NCBI GenBank assembly: GCA_902780505.1 | Contig: CACZFN010000026.1 | Coordinates: 56,354 to 120,353 of the forward strand | DNA from: an uncultured Ruminococcus sp. | Lineage (GTDB): Bacteria; Bacillota; Clostridia; Oscillospirales; Ruminococcaceae | Direction: 5' to 3' | Length of the DNA: 64,000 bases | In this document: positions 1-8,624 of the stretch, piece by piece | Position numbering within the stretch: the stretch's first letter is position 1 | Layout: every line of letters begins with the position of its first letter | Made by a program: the position numbers and the translations under genes | Notes under the pieces: generated by a model | Told to the model about the DNA's origin: nothing | The model's database searches: none | Seen by the model: only the letters and a program-made list of their open reading frames with translations

Positions 1-1115
1 ACAGGAATATGAAGCACGAGCTTATGTTTGCTGTCGGCAAGGATATCGAGGGCAAGATAGTAGTGGGCGATATCTCAAAGATGCCGCATATGCTTATTGC
101 GGGTACTACGGGTTCCGGTAAATCGGTATTTACAAACTCGATAATCATAAACATTCTTTACCATGCATCACCTGATGATGTGAAGCTTGTGCTTATTGAT
201 CCGAAGAAGGTAGAGTTCCCGATATACAACGGCATACCGCACCTGCTGATACCTGTTGTCACCGAGGCTGACAAGGCTGTCGGTGCCCTGGGGTGGGCAG
301 TAAATGAAATGATGATGAGATACAACATCTTTGAAGCCAACGGGGTAAAGAACATTGAGGGCTACAATGAATACAGAGATGCCCACCCTGAACTGAAGCT
401 GCCCAAAAAGCCGAAGATAGTTATAGTAGTAGATGAATTTGCGGACCTTATGCTTGCGGCGAAGAATGAAGCGGAGAACTCGGTCCAGAGGCTTGCACAG
501 CTTGCGCGTGCGGCGGGTATGCATCTTATAATCGCTACGCAGTCGCCGAGGGCAGATATCATAACGGGCGTCATCAAGGCAAACATACCGTCAAGGACGG
601 CGCTTATGGTATCGAACAACATGGAATCAAGGATAATACTTGACGAAGTCGGTGCAGAAAAGCTTCTCGGATACGGCGATCTGCTTTACAAGCCGCAGGG
701 GGCGAGGAACACGCTCAGAGTTCAGTCGGGCTACTGCACAGATGCGGAGATCCACGAGCTTGTTGACTTTATCAAGTCAAACGGGGAATCGCAGTACAGT
801 GCCGAGGTAATGGAAAAGGTAGAGGAAAACACACCGCGGCCTAAGGAAGAACGCGGCGGTGGTTCTGACAGTGGCGAAGATATCGTGCTCAATGATGATG
901 ACAGCATTATCGAGCAGGCTATACAGATAATAGCCGAAACACAGACAGCGAGCACATCGTACCTGCAAAGGAAGCTGAAGCTCGGCTATGCAAGAGCAGG
1001 CAGGATAATGGACGAGCTGGAGGACATGGGCTTTGTAGGACCTGCCAACGGTGCAAAGGGCAGAGAGGTACGCATAACACGCGAGCAGTGGCTTGAAAGG
1101 GAAGCAAGGAAGTGA
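1..1115 (+). CDS. ftsK: DNA translocase FtsK/SpoIIIE, C-terminal part (5' end outside window)
   Basis: Hexameric DNA pump that moves chromosomal DNA through the division or sporulation septum. The reading frame is already open at the left edge (codons before the first ATG at 9 stay in frame), so only the motor and gamma domains are visible. Counting from that ATG, Walker A GTTGSGKS is at about residues 32-39 and Walker B IVIVVDEFADLM at about 137-148. An acidic linker follows, then a C-terminal winged-helix gamma domain from about 300 (the IEQAIQIIAE and GYARAGRIMDELE segments). The N-terminal membrane domain must lie upstream. I cannot tell a vegetative FtsK from a sporulation SpoIIIE without the N-terminus. 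Confidence 0.95.
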   Translation, partial: RNMKHELMFAVGKDIEGKIVVGDISKMPHMLIAGTTGSGKSVFTNSIIINILYHASPDDVKLVLIDPKKVEFPIYNGIPHLLIPVVTEADKAVGALGWAVNEMMMRYNIFEANGVKNIEGYNEYRDAHPELKLPKKPKIVIVVDEFADLMLAAKNEAENSVQRLAQLARAAGMHLIIATQSPRADIITGVIKANIPSRTALMVSNNMESRIILDEVGAEKLLGYGDLLYKPQGARNTLRVQSGYCTDAEIHELVDFIKSNGESQYSAEVMEKVEENTPRPKEERGGGSDSGEDIVLNDDDSIIEQAIQIIAETQTASTSYLQRKLKLGYARAGRIMDELEDMGFVGPANGAKGREVRITREQWLEREARK

Positions 1116-1117
1116 AT

Positions 1118-1190
1118 CACAATGCAGGGCGCAGGGTGCATTAAGCATTGTACATTGTTCATTGTGCATTGTACATTGATAGGGTGGTGA
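1118..1190. repeat. Short intergenic repeats of an ATTGTACATTG-type unit
   Basis: The gap between ftsK and the radical SAM gene holds at least three near-identical units built from ATTGTACATTG, ATTGTTCATTG and ATTGTGCATTG, each close to a palindrome. Related short units (AATGCATAATGCATAATGCA) occur near 6870-6890 at another gene boundary. They look like dispersed intergenic repeats, not regulatory sites of one gene. Confidence 0.5.
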
Positions 1191-1194
1191 CATT

Positions 1195-3099
1195 ATGCCG
1201 TTTATGCCTGTATCAAAAGAGGATATGAAAGAGCGCGGGATAGATACGCTTGATTTTGTATATATCACGGGGGACGCTTATGTTGACCACCCGAGTTTCG
1301 GTGTGGCGATAATATCGCGCATACTTGAAGCAAAGGGCTACACTGTCGGGATAATAGCACAGCCTGATTTCAGGGACAGCAGAAGTGTTTTGGCGCTTGG
1401 TGTGCCGAGGCTTGCCTTCCTTGTTACGGCGGGGAATATAGACTCAATGGTTTCGCACTACACGGTCGCGAAAAAGCCGAGGAAGGACGATCTGTACTCG
1501 GCGGGCGGCATAGGCGGCAAAAGGCCTGACAGGGCGCTTACCGTATATTGCAAAATGATAAAGGCGGTATGCCCCGGCAAGCCGATACTGTGCGGAGGGC
1601 TTGAAGCCTCACTGCGCCGGTTTGCACATTATGATTACTGGAAGGATACCGTAATGCCGTCGGTGCTTTGCGACTGCGGGGCGGATATACTGATGTTCGG
1701 CATGGGCGAGCACGCAATGCTTGAACTTGCAAACAGGCTTGACAAGGGCGAGGACGTCAGACAGATACGCGATGTAAGGGGCACCTGCTATCTGTGTGAG
1801 CCGAGTGAAACGCCATACGGGGCTGTGCAATGCCCTTCATTTGAGGAAGTGGCGAGGGACAAGCGGCTCTATGCAAAGGCAACAAGACAGCAGTACGACG
1901 AGCAGGACGAAGTTTACGGCAGAATGATAATACAAAGGCAGGGGGCAAAGATGCTTGTACAGAACCCGCCTGCAAAGAGCCTTACGACTGAAGAAATGGA
2001 CTGGGTATACTCACTGCCTTACGAGAGGACATACCACCCTATGTATGAAAGCGAGGGCGGTGTGCCTTCGATACTTGAAGTAAGGTTTTCGATAACACAT
2101 AACAGAGGGTGCTTCGGGTTTTGCAACTTCTGTTCTATAGCGCTGCATCAGGGCAGGAGGATAAGTGTAAGAAGCGAAGAAAGCGTTATAAAGGAAGCGA
2201 AGTATTTAACGACACTGCCCGACTTTAAAGGATACATACACGACGTTGGCGGGCCGACGGCGAATTTCAGGATACCAAGCTGCAAAAAGCAGATTGAACA
2301 CGGGCTTTGCAAGGGGAAAAAGTGCCTTGCACCGAAGCCGTGCGGGAATCTGGAGGTAGACCACAGCGAGTACCTTGATCTTTTAAGGAAGCTCAGAAAG
2401 ATCAGGGGCGTGAAGAAAGTATTTATACGCTCGGGGATAAGGTATGATTACCTTATTGAGGACAAGAGCGACGAGTTTATGGACGAGCTTATTGAGCACC
2501 ACATCAGCGGGCAGCTCAAAGTAGCGCCGGAGCACTGTTCGGCGGCCGTGCTTGACAAGATGGGCAAGCCGCACATTGAAGCATACAAGAGGTTTCAGAA
2601 GAAGTTTTATCAGATAACAAACAAAAAGGGAAAGCAGCAATTCCTGATACCGTACCTTATGTCATCACACCCGGGTTCAACGATAAATGATGCGATAGAG
2701 CTTGCGGTGTTCTTAAAGGAAAACGGCATACACCCCGAGCAGGTACAGGATTATTACCCGACACCCGGGACTATTTCAACGGCAATGTTTTACAGCGAGC
2801 TTGATCCTTACACGCTTGAACCTGTATATGTTGCAAGAAAGCGTGAGGAAAAAGCGGCGCAGCGTGCGCTTTTACAGTATTACCTGCCTGAAAACAGGAG
2901 ACGGATAATCGAAGCGCTTATAAAGGCGGGCAGAGAGGACCTTATCGGGCAGGGAAGGGACAAGCTTGTTTCACCCGACAGGGAATATGTTGAGTACAAA
3001 AGACGCAGGGACGAACAGAAAAAAGGCAGTTCAAAATGGCAAAAGGGAAAAGCCGCCCAAAAAAGCGGCGGGCAAAAAAGAAAACCAAAAAGAAGATAA
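1195..3099 (+). CDS. YgiQ family radical SAM protein
   Basis: Large radical S-adenosylmethionine protein of 634 aa, the usual length for the YgiQ/UPF0313 family, whose substrate is not established. An N-terminal cobalamin-binding-like region precedes the cluster motif RGCFGFCNFCS near residues 303-312, whose three cysteines (CxxxCxxC) would bind the 4Fe-4S cluster. A second cysteine group (CKKQ, CKGKKCLAPKPC) near 365-385 is also typical of the family. The C-terminus is very basic and low in complexity (KKGSSKWQKGKAAQK). The start is supported by GGGTGGTG just upstream. The 3' end overlaps the next gene by 64 bp. Confidence 0.9.
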   Translation: MPFMPVSKEDMKERGIDTLDFVYITGDAYVDHPSFGVAIISRILEAKGYTVGIIAQPDFRDSRSVLALGVPRLAFLVTAGNIDSMVSHYTVAKKPRKDDLYSAGGIGGKRPDRALTVYCKMIKAVCPGKPILCGGLEASLRRFAHYDYWKDTVMPSVLCDCGADILMFGMGEHAMLELANRLDKGEDVRQIRDVRGTCYLCEPSETPYGAVQCPSFEEVARDKRLYAKATRQQYDEQDEVYGRMIIQRQGAKMLVQNPPAKSLTTEEMDWVYSLPYERTYHPMYESEGGVPSILEVRFSITHNRGCFGFCNFCSIALHQGRRISVRSEESVIKEAKYLTTLPDFKGYIHDVGGPTANFRIPSCKKQIEHGLCKGKKCLAPKPCGNLEVDHSEYLDLLRKLRKIRGVKKVFIRSGIRYDYLIEDKSDEFMDELIEHHISGQLKVAPEHCSAAVLDKMGKPHIEAYKRFQKKFYQITNKKGKQQFLIPYLMSSHPGSTINDAIELAVFLKENGIHPEQVQDYYPTPGTISTAMFYSELDPYTLEPVYVARKREEKAAQRALLQYYLPENRRRIIEALIKAGREDLIGQGRDKLVSPDREYVEYKRRRDEQKKGSSKWQKGKAAQKSGGQKRKPKRR

Positions 3100-4004
3100 G
3101 TTTTTACAGGGTAAGGCGGTTTATAAATTATTTCTGCCTTGCAGCGGCCGTTATTGCCTGTGTGCTGACAGGGTTTTTAGAGTACACGGGCAGGACGGAT
3201 ATTCTTGTTAAACTCGGGCTGCGTGACAGGCCTGCCGAGGGTGAGGAGCTTTCTGTTCACTTTATTGATGTAGGGCAGGGGGACTGCACCTTTGTTATGT
3301 CCGGCGGGCATTATATGCTGATAGATTCGGGCGAGGCCGAGCAAAGCGGAAAGGTGATACGCTACCTGAAGAAAAAGGAAGTGAAAAAGCTTGACTGCAT
3401 AGTTGTCACACACCCGCACACAGACCACTGCGGGGGCATGGCGGACATATTAAACGCATTTGACTGCGGAAGGTTTATTATGCCGAGGGTGGACAGCGAA
3501 TACACACCGACGACGGTATATTACGAGAATATGCTGAAAGCTGTACGAAATAAAGGACTGAAAATAGAAGCCGCGTGTGATGCCTCCTTTACGCTCGGCA
3601 AGGGTGTTGTTGAGATAATAACGGCTGATTACCACGGGGATAACCTTAACAACTACTCGGCACTTGTGAAGATAAAAAACGGCAGCAACAGTTTTCTTGT
3701 AACGGGGGACTGTGAAAACGAGGAGGAGGAGCTTCTTATAAAGAAAGGCGCTGACCTCAGCGCAAAGGTGCTTAAAGTCGGGCACCACGGAAGCAGCACT
3801 TCAAGTTCGGCGCAGATGCTTGATGCGGTTCTGCCGAGGTATGCCGTGATATCCTGCGGGGAGGGAAACAGCTACGGGCACCCGCACAGCGTGACGGTTT
3901 CACGGCTGAGAAAATACGCAGACGAGATATACAGGACAGACACACAGGGGGATATAGTTTTTATATCCGACGGTGAGGGACTGAGTATACAGACAAAAAG
4001 GTGA
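3036..4004 (+). CDS. ComEC/Rec2-like metallo-beta-lactamase-fold hydrolase, membrane anchored
   Basis: Protein of 322 aa with a highly basic N-terminus (KRRAKKKTKKK), one membrane segment at about residues 32-52, then an extracellular metallo-beta-lactamase domain. The domain shows the family motifs FIDVGQGDC, THPHTDHCGG (zinc ligands HxHxDH), TGDCE and KVGHHGSS. This is the soluble nuclease-like domain also found at the C-terminus of ComEC, here as a stand-alone anchored protein. Known family members are putative hydrolases or nucleases; the substrate here is unknown. The start lies inside the upstream radical SAM gene, and no later Met precedes the membrane segment. The DUF3006 gene follows after 5 bp, a common pairing. 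Confidence 0.88.
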   Translation: MAKGKSRPKKRRAKKKTKKKISFYRVRRFINYFCLAAAVIACVLTGFLEYTGRTDILVKLGLRDRPAEGEELSVHFIDVGQGDCTFVMSGGHYMLIDSGEAEQSGKVIRYLKKKEVKKLDCIVVTHPHTDHCGGMADILNAFDCGRFIMPRVDSEYTPTTVYYENMLKAVRNKGLKIEAACDASFTLGKGVVEIITADYHGDNLNNYSALVKIKNGSNSFLVTGDCENEEEELLIKKGADLSAKVLKVGHHGSSTSSSAQMLDAVLPRYAVISCGEGNSYGHPHSVTVSRLRKYADEIYRTDTQGDIVFISDGEGLSIQTKR

Positions 4005-4009
4005 AATAG

Positions 4010-4231
4010 ATGTTTTATTCTGTTGACAGGGTTGATGATAAATACATACTTTTATGTGATGATGACGGTGATGTAAAGGAAATACGGCGCTTTCACATTG
4101 ATGGTGATGTGAAAACGGGGCAGGTCTACCGTTTTGAGCAGGGGAAGTTTTTATTTGACGCTGATGAAACAAGCAGAAGAAAAAAACGTATAAAAGAGCT
4201 TGAAGACGAGCTTTTCGGGGGTGGAATATAA
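4010..4231 (+). CDS. DUF3006 family small protein
   Basis: Acidic 73-aa protein that fits the DUF3006 pattern: an N-terminal VDRVDDKYILL beta segment, a DGDVKTGQVY middle and an Arg/Lys/Glu-rich helical tail (RRKKRIKELEDELF). The family is repeatedly found beside ComEC-like metallo-hydrolases, exactly as here. Its function is unknown; a subunit or regulator of the hydrolase is an inference from context. Confidence 0.8.
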   Translation: MFYSVDRVDDKYILLCDDDGDVKEIRRFHIDGDVKTGQVYRFEQGKFLFDADETSRRKKRIKELEDELFGGGI

Positions 4232-4232
4232 A

Positions 4233-5114
4233 ATGGATATTGATCTGTTTTCACATCTAAAAGAAAAAATGCCGAAGATGTCGAAGGGGCACAAGGCGAT
4301 AGCGGCGTTTATACTGGAGCATTACGACAAGGCGGCGTTTATGACGGCGCAGAAGCTCGGCGCGACTGTCGGGGTGAGTGAGAGCACGGTAGTAAGGTTC
4401 GCTTCCGACTTAGGACTTGACGGGTACCCTGATCTTCAGAGGAGTTTGCAGGAACTTATGCGAAACAGGCTTACCGCCATACAGCGCATTGAAGTGACAA
4501 ACGAGCGTCTGGGGCAGGGGGATATTCTTGACAGGGTAATAAACCTTGACATAGACAAGCTGAGAAGAACGCTTGAACAGACATCGCGTGAAGCGTTTGA
4601 GGGGGCTGTAAAAAGCATAACCGAGGCTCAGACCATATATATCCTCGGTACAAGGAGTGCGGCGTCGCTTGCTTCGTTCCTCAATTACTACTTAAACCTT
4701 ATATACCCACAGGTAAGACTTGTAAGAAGCACCACCACAAGCGAGATGTTTGAGCAGATACTAAGAATAGGCAAAGATGACGTTATGATAGGGATATCAT
4801 TCCCGAGATATTCAAAGCAGACGATAAAGGCGCTTAAATACGCAAACGAAAGCGGTGCACACGTTATAGCGATAACCGACAGTGACAAATCACCGATAGC
4901 GCAGTATGCTGATGACCTGCTCTGTGCAAGGAGTGACATGGCTTCCTTCGTGGATTCGCTGGTAGCACCTTTAAGCCTTATAAATGCGCTTATTGTAGGT
5001 GTCGGGGTAAGGAATCAGGAACAGGTATCAAAGAGCTTTGAGCGTTTAGAGAAGATCTGGGCGGATTATGACGTATATGAAAAAGGCGAGGACGAGCCTG
5101 ATGAAACAGTTTGA
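4233..5114 (+). CDS. MurR/RpiR family transcriptional regulator
   Basis: Regulator of 293 aa with an N-terminal RpiR-type helix-turn-helix (about 1-77; the segment VGVSESTVVRFASDLG is the recognition region) and a C-terminal SIS domain (about 120-255; IYILGTRSAASLASF and DVMIGISFPRYSKQ) that normally senses a sugar phosphate. I chose the ATG at 4233, not an earlier one, because GGGGGTGG sits 8 nt upstream and the earlier start would overlap the DUF3006 gene. No sugar or amino-sugar genes are adjacent, so the target is unknown. Confidence 0.9.
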   Translation: MDIDLFSHLKEKMPKMSKGHKAIAAFILEHYDKAAFMTAQKLGATVGVSESTVVRFASDLGLDGYPDLQRSLQELMRNRLTAIQRIEVTNERLGQGDILDRVINLDIDKLRRTLEQTSREAFEGAVKSITEAQTIYILGTRSAASLASFLNYYLNLIYPQVRLVRSTTTSEMFEQILRIGKDDVMIGISFPRYSKQTIKALKYANESGAHVIAITDSDKSPIAQYADDLLCARSDMASFVDSLVAPLSLINALIVGVGVRNQEQVSKSFERLEKIWADYDVYEKGEDEPDETV

Positions 5115-6342
5115 TGCTGTGATAATAGGCGGCGGTGCGGCAGGGCTTATGTGTGCCGTGAAGCTTGCATGGGGCGGCGCGGATACCTGTGTTATCGAAA
5201 GAGAAAAGGTGATCGGCAAGAAGCTGAGGATAACGGGAAAGGGCAGGTGCAATGTCACAAACAACTGTGATGTGCAGGGGGTTATGAACAATATAGTTTC
5301 AAACCCGAAGTTTATGTATTCAGCGCTTTCAGGGTTTTCGCCGGAGGACACGCAGGCGTTTTTTGGAACGCTCGGTGTGCCGCTTAAAACCGAGAGGGGC
5401 GGCAGGGTGTTCCCCGTTTCGGACAATGCAAATGACATCGCTGACTGCCTTATAAACACCGCAAAGCAGGCGGGAGTGAAGTTTATAAGCGGCAGGGTGA
5501 GCGGTATAATCTATGAAAACGGCGCGGCTGTGGGTGCAAAGACGGAAACGGACAGCATTTTCGGCAGGAATATCATAGTTGCGACAGGCGGGAAAAGCTA
5601 CCCGAAAACAGGTTCGACAGGGGACGGGTACGGCTTTGCGGAAGATGCGGGGCTTGATGTCACGGAGATAAGGCCGTCACTTGTACCGATAGTTACCGTA
5701 CAAAAAAGCGAATGTGCACAGATGATGGGGCTGTCTTTAAAAAATGTAACGCTTACACTTTTTGAAAAGGACAGCAAAAGGGCTGTATATTCTGAACTTG
5801 GCGAGATGCTGTTCACTCACTTCGGGGTATCGGGGCCGCTTGTGCTTTCGGCATCTGCACACATAAAAGGAAAAGCTGACAGATACTGTTTAGAAATAGA
5901 TTTAAAACCCGCACTTGATGAAGAAAAGCTTGATGCAAGGATACTGAGGGATTTTGAAAGTGCTAAAAACAGGAATTTTTCAAATTCACTCGGAAGACTC
6001 CTGCCTGCAAAGCTTATACCTGTGGTCATCAGACGGACGGGGATAGACGGGACGAAGAAAATAAACCAGATAACAAAGGCAGAACGCGAAAGGCTTATAA
6101 GTGTGGTAAAAAAGTTTACACTTGACATTGCGGCACTTAGGCCGATAGATGAAGCGATAGTTACCCGCGGCGGCGTTTCGGTAAGCGGGATAGAGCCTAA
6201 AAGCATGAGATCGAAAAAGCACAGCGGGCTTTACTTTATAGGCGAGGTGCTTGATGTGGATGCATACACGGGCGGGTTCAACCTACAGATAGCATTTGCA
6301 ACGGCAAATGCCTGTGCACAGGACATCTGTGCGGGATTATAG
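5101..6342 (+). CDS. YhiN/BaiN-type (HI0933 family) flavoprotein, NAD(P)/FAD-dependent oxidoreductase
   Basis: Flavoprotein of 413 aa. The N-terminus carries a Rossmann FAD-binding motif (DAVIIGGGAAGLMCAV), followed by KKLRITGKGRCNVTN, a hallmark of the HI0933/YhiN family. Near the C-terminus VTRGGVSVSGIEPKSM and LYFIGEVLDVDAYTGGFN complete the FAD fold. The start at 5101 overlaps the regulator by 14 bp and is preceded by GGCGAGG; an earlier in-frame ATG at 5068 lies deep in the upstream gene. BaiN-like enzymes have been linked to bile acid dehydroxylation, but the family is broad and the substrate cannot be read from sequence. Confidence 0.88.
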   Translation: MKQFDAVIIGGGAAGLMCAVKLAWGGADTCVIEREKVIGKKLRITGKGRCNVTNNCDVQGVMNNIVSNPKFMYSALSGFSPEDTQAFFGTLGVPLKTERGGRVFPVSDNANDIADCLINTAKQAGVKFISGRVSGIIYENGAAVGAKTETDSIFGRNIIVATGGKSYPKTGSTGDGYGFAEDAGLDVTEIRPSLVPIVTVQKSECAQMMGLSLKNVTLTLFEKDSKRAVYSELGEMLFTHFGVSGPLVLSASAHIKGKADRYCLEIDLKPALDEEKLDARILRDFESAKNRNFSNSLGRLLPAKLIPVVIRRTGIDGTKKINQITKAERERLISVVKKFTLDIAALRPIDEAIVTRGGVSVSGIEPKSMRSKKHSGLYFIGEVLDVDAYTGGFNLQIAFATANACAQDICAGL

Positions 6343-6392
6343 CGGTACGGTATTCTGTACTGCTTTGTGTGAGCGATAGGAGAGTGCTTTAT

Positions 6393-6860
6393 ATGACGAG
6401 GTTCAAAGCGGTAAGGACGTTTGTGGTTTTCTGGCTGCCCGGGGGGATGTTTATAAACTTTGTGCTGCTTTTCTTTGTTGACGGCAAGCGAAAGATAACT
6501 GTCGTTGACAAGCATTTAAAGCACAGGGCATCAAAGCACAACACACGCCCCGAAGCCACAAGCTGCAAGGAATACATTGTTGACGTCCATATAGGACATT
6601 CAAAGAGTGTGAGGAGTCTTTACTGTTCGCTTTCAATGTTCAAGAAATTCAGGGTGGGAAAGACATATGACGTTTATCTGAAACGAAACGAGATAAAGAG
6701 CATAGCAGAGCCTAACAAAAAGCAGCAGGAGCTGACAAGGAAAATGATAGACAAGGTAAAAACACGCTCTGCAGCGCTGTCTATCAGCGCTTCTATGCTT
6801 ATGCCGAACACGGATATCGACGAGGAAATGGTTCAGGCAAAGGAAAGAAAGGAAAGCTGA
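6393..6860 (+). CDS. Small membrane-anchored protein of unknown function
   Basis: Not recognised. The 155-aa product has one hydrophobic segment at about residues 8-29 (VVFWLPGGMFINFVLLFF), then a basic soluble part ending in a charged helix. AGGAGAG lies 8 nt before the ATG at 6393; a GTG further upstream at 6369 lacks a site. The protein probably sits in the membrane with its bulk in the cytoplasm. It follows the flavoprotein by 50 bp and may share its transcript. Confidence 0.6.
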   Translation: MTRFKAVRTFVVFWLPGGMFINFVLLFFVDGKRKITVVDKHLKHRASKHNTRPEATSCKEYIVDVHIGHSKSVRSLYCSLSMFKKFRVGKTYDVYLKRNEIKSIAEPNKKQQELTRKMIDKVKTRSAALSISASMLMPNTDIDEEMVQAKERKES

Positions 6861-6867
6861 TGCAGTG

Positions 6868-7092
6868 ACAATGCATAATGCATAATGCACGGTGCACAAT
6901 TAATGTGTGCGCTTTGCGCACTTATTTAAAAGCGGCTGCGCCGCTTGCAGTCTGTTGACAAAGTATAAAACTGTTTGGGAATGCATATCCGAAGGGGGTT
7001 GGGGACACTTGTCTACTGCGCAGACAGGGAAAGCCCCCAAAACAGGGCGTGGACAGCCTTTGAGTTTGCTATTAAAAAAATGCTGTAAACTG
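6868..7092. repeat. Repeat-rich intergenic stretch with a partial copy of a dispersed element
   Basis: From 6891 the sequence GTGCACAATTAATGTGTGCG runs into TTATTTAAAAGCGGCTGCG. This matches, in opposite orientation, the right half of the element at 34104-34202. AATGCATAATGCATAATGCA units precede it. A 71-codon frame at 6907-7122 runs through the repeat and into the inverted-repeat element; it has no ribosome binding site and no recognisable domain, so I do not call it a gene. Confidence 0.55.
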
Positions 7093-7094
7093 TA

Positions 7095-7270
7095 TAGGCA
7101 ACACCGCACAAAGACCGCCTAACGGCTTTGTGTGCAACCTACTTGCAGGATTTCCGTCATATCACCCAAATTCACCTTGAAATACGTTAGTATTCCTGCG
7201 GCAAATTTGGGCAATCTGACGAAAATCCTGACGGCGTATCTTACACACAATCTTTGTGCGGTGTTGCCTA
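7095..7270. repeat. MITE-like element: 176 bp with perfect 20-bp terminal inverted repeats
   Basis: TAGGCAACACCGCACAAAGA at 7095-7114 is repeated exactly in inverted orientation at 7251-7270. Inside, CAGGATTTCCGTCA (about 7145) pairs with TGACGAAAATCCTG (7217-7230), and further inward segments around the TTTGGG/CCCAAA motifs also pair, so the whole element folds as one long imperfect hairpin. It has no coding capacity. The shape fits a non-autonomous miniature inverted-repeat element. It ends 22 bp before the cmk-plsC start codon, so it forms most of that gene's upstream region. Confidence 0.7.
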
Positions 7271-7292
7271 AAAAATATGGGAGGATAAACTT

Positions 7293-8624
7293 ATGGGTAT
7301 AAATGTTGCACTTGACGGACCGTCGGGGGCGGGGAAGTCTACTATCGCCAAAATGGCGGCGGGAAAGCTTGGGTTTGTATATGTTGACACGGGGGCTATG
7401 TACAGGACTATCGCTTACTATGTGATAGATAAGGGCATAGAGCCTGATGATACAGAAGCTGTTATAAAAGCACTTGACGGGATAAGCATTGAACTTAAAA
7501 ACGAGGGCACACAGCAGGTGTTTTTAAACGGAGAGAATGTTTCCGGCTTGATAAGAACGCCCGAGATATCAATGGGGGCTTCAAAGGTATCGGCAATACC
7601 GAAGGTAAGAGAGTTTTTGCTTGATATGCAGAAGGATATAGCAAAAAAGAATGACGTTATAATGGACGGCAGGGACATAGGCACTGTTGTACTGCCCGAC
7701 GCACAGGTGAAGATATTCCTGACGGCATCAGCGGAGGAAAGGGCGAAAAGGCGCTTTAAGGAACTTCAGGAAAAGGGCGATACCTCGACTTTTGAAGAAG
7801 TGCTTGCTGACATAAATCAGCGTGATTACAATGACACCCACAGGGAGATAGCGCCGCTTAAACAGGCAGAAGATGCAGTTGTGGTCGATTCATCTTCGCT
7901 GACACTTGAACAAACCGCTGACGAGATAATAAAGATAATAACAGAAAAAACGGCTAAAAAAAAAGAGCGTAAGGTAAGGGAACTTATGCCCGTTCACCCG
8001 ATAAGCAAGGAAAGAAAATACAGCAGAGTAAAGCTTGTGTTCTACACGATACTAAGGTATATTGTAATGGGGCTTTACCATATATATTACAACATATCCT
8101 TTGAGGGGACGGAGAATGTGCCGAAGGACGGCGGGAATGTGTTTGCATCAAACCACCGCAGTTATCAGGATCCTGTATTTATAGCGATAAAGACAAGGGT
8201 GCCGCTTTCCTATATGGCCAAGGAGGAACTTTTTAAGCAGAATGTGTTCTTTACAGCACTTATAAAGTTCTTCGGGGCTTTCCCTGTATCAAGGGGCAAG
8301 GGCGACACGGCGGTCATCGATACTGCTATAGAAAAGCTTGAAATGGGCAGGAACCTTGTTATTTTCCCCGAGGGGACACGCTCAAAGGACGGAAAAGTAG
8401 GTGCGGGCAAGACGGGCGTGGCACTTGTGGCGGCTGTGGCACAGACCAGGATAGTCCCTGTCGGGATAGTTTTTGAGGGAAAGCTCGGGTTTCGGAAAAA
8501 GGTGGTTATAAAATACGGCAGACCTGTTACCCCCGCTGAGATCGGTGTGACAGGTACAGATCCGCGCTCACTAAAGAAACTGAAGCTGAAAATTATGGAA
8601 GAAATAACCAAATTGGTGTATTAA
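7293..8624 (+). CDS. cmk: Cytidylate kinase fused to 1-acyl-glycerol-3-phosphate acyltransferase
   Basis: Bifunctional 443-aa protein. Residues 1-220 are CMP kinase (P-loop DGPSGAGKST near 8-17, VDTGAMYR, MDGRDIGTVVLP), which phosphorylates CMP/dCMP. Residues about 235-443 are a PlsC-type acyltransferase with the catalytic NHRSYQDP (HxxxxD) near 287-294 and the FPEGTRSKDG phosphate-binding motif, which acylates lysophosphatidic acid in membrane lipid synthesis. The lysine-rich segment KKKERK marks the junction. Fusion of these two enzymes is known in Clostridia. The next gene starts directly after the stop codon, so the two are surely co-translated. Confidence 0.93.
   Translation: MGINVALDGPSGAGKSTIAKMAAGKLGFVYVDTGAMYRTIAYYVIDKGIEPDDTEAVIKALDGISIELKNEGTQQVFLNGENVSGLIRTPEISMGASKVSAIPKVREFLLDMQKDIAKKNDVIMDGRDIGTVVLPDAQVKIFLTASAEERAKRRFKELQEKGDTSTFEEVLADINQRDYNDTHREIAPLKQAEDAVVVDSSSLTLEQTADEIIKIITEKTAKKKERKVRELMPVHPISKERKYSRVKLVFYTILRYIVMGLYHIYYNISFEGTENVPKDGGNVFASNHRSYQDPVFIAIKTRVPLSYMAKEELFKQNVFFTALIKFFGAFPVSRGKGDTAVIDTAIEKLEMGRNLVIFPEGTRSKDGKVGAGKTGVALVAAVAQTRIVPVGIVFEGKLGFRKKVVIKYGRPVTPAEIGVTGTDPRSLKKLKLKIMEEITKLVY

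Noticed and set aside
4010-5000. Sugar catabolic operon under the RpiR regulator
   Set aside because: No sugar enzyme or transporter genes flank the regulator.
6907-7122. 71-codon open frame between the small membrane protein gene and cmk
   Set aside because: It runs through the dispersed repeat and into the inverted-repeat element, has no ribosome binding site and no domain.
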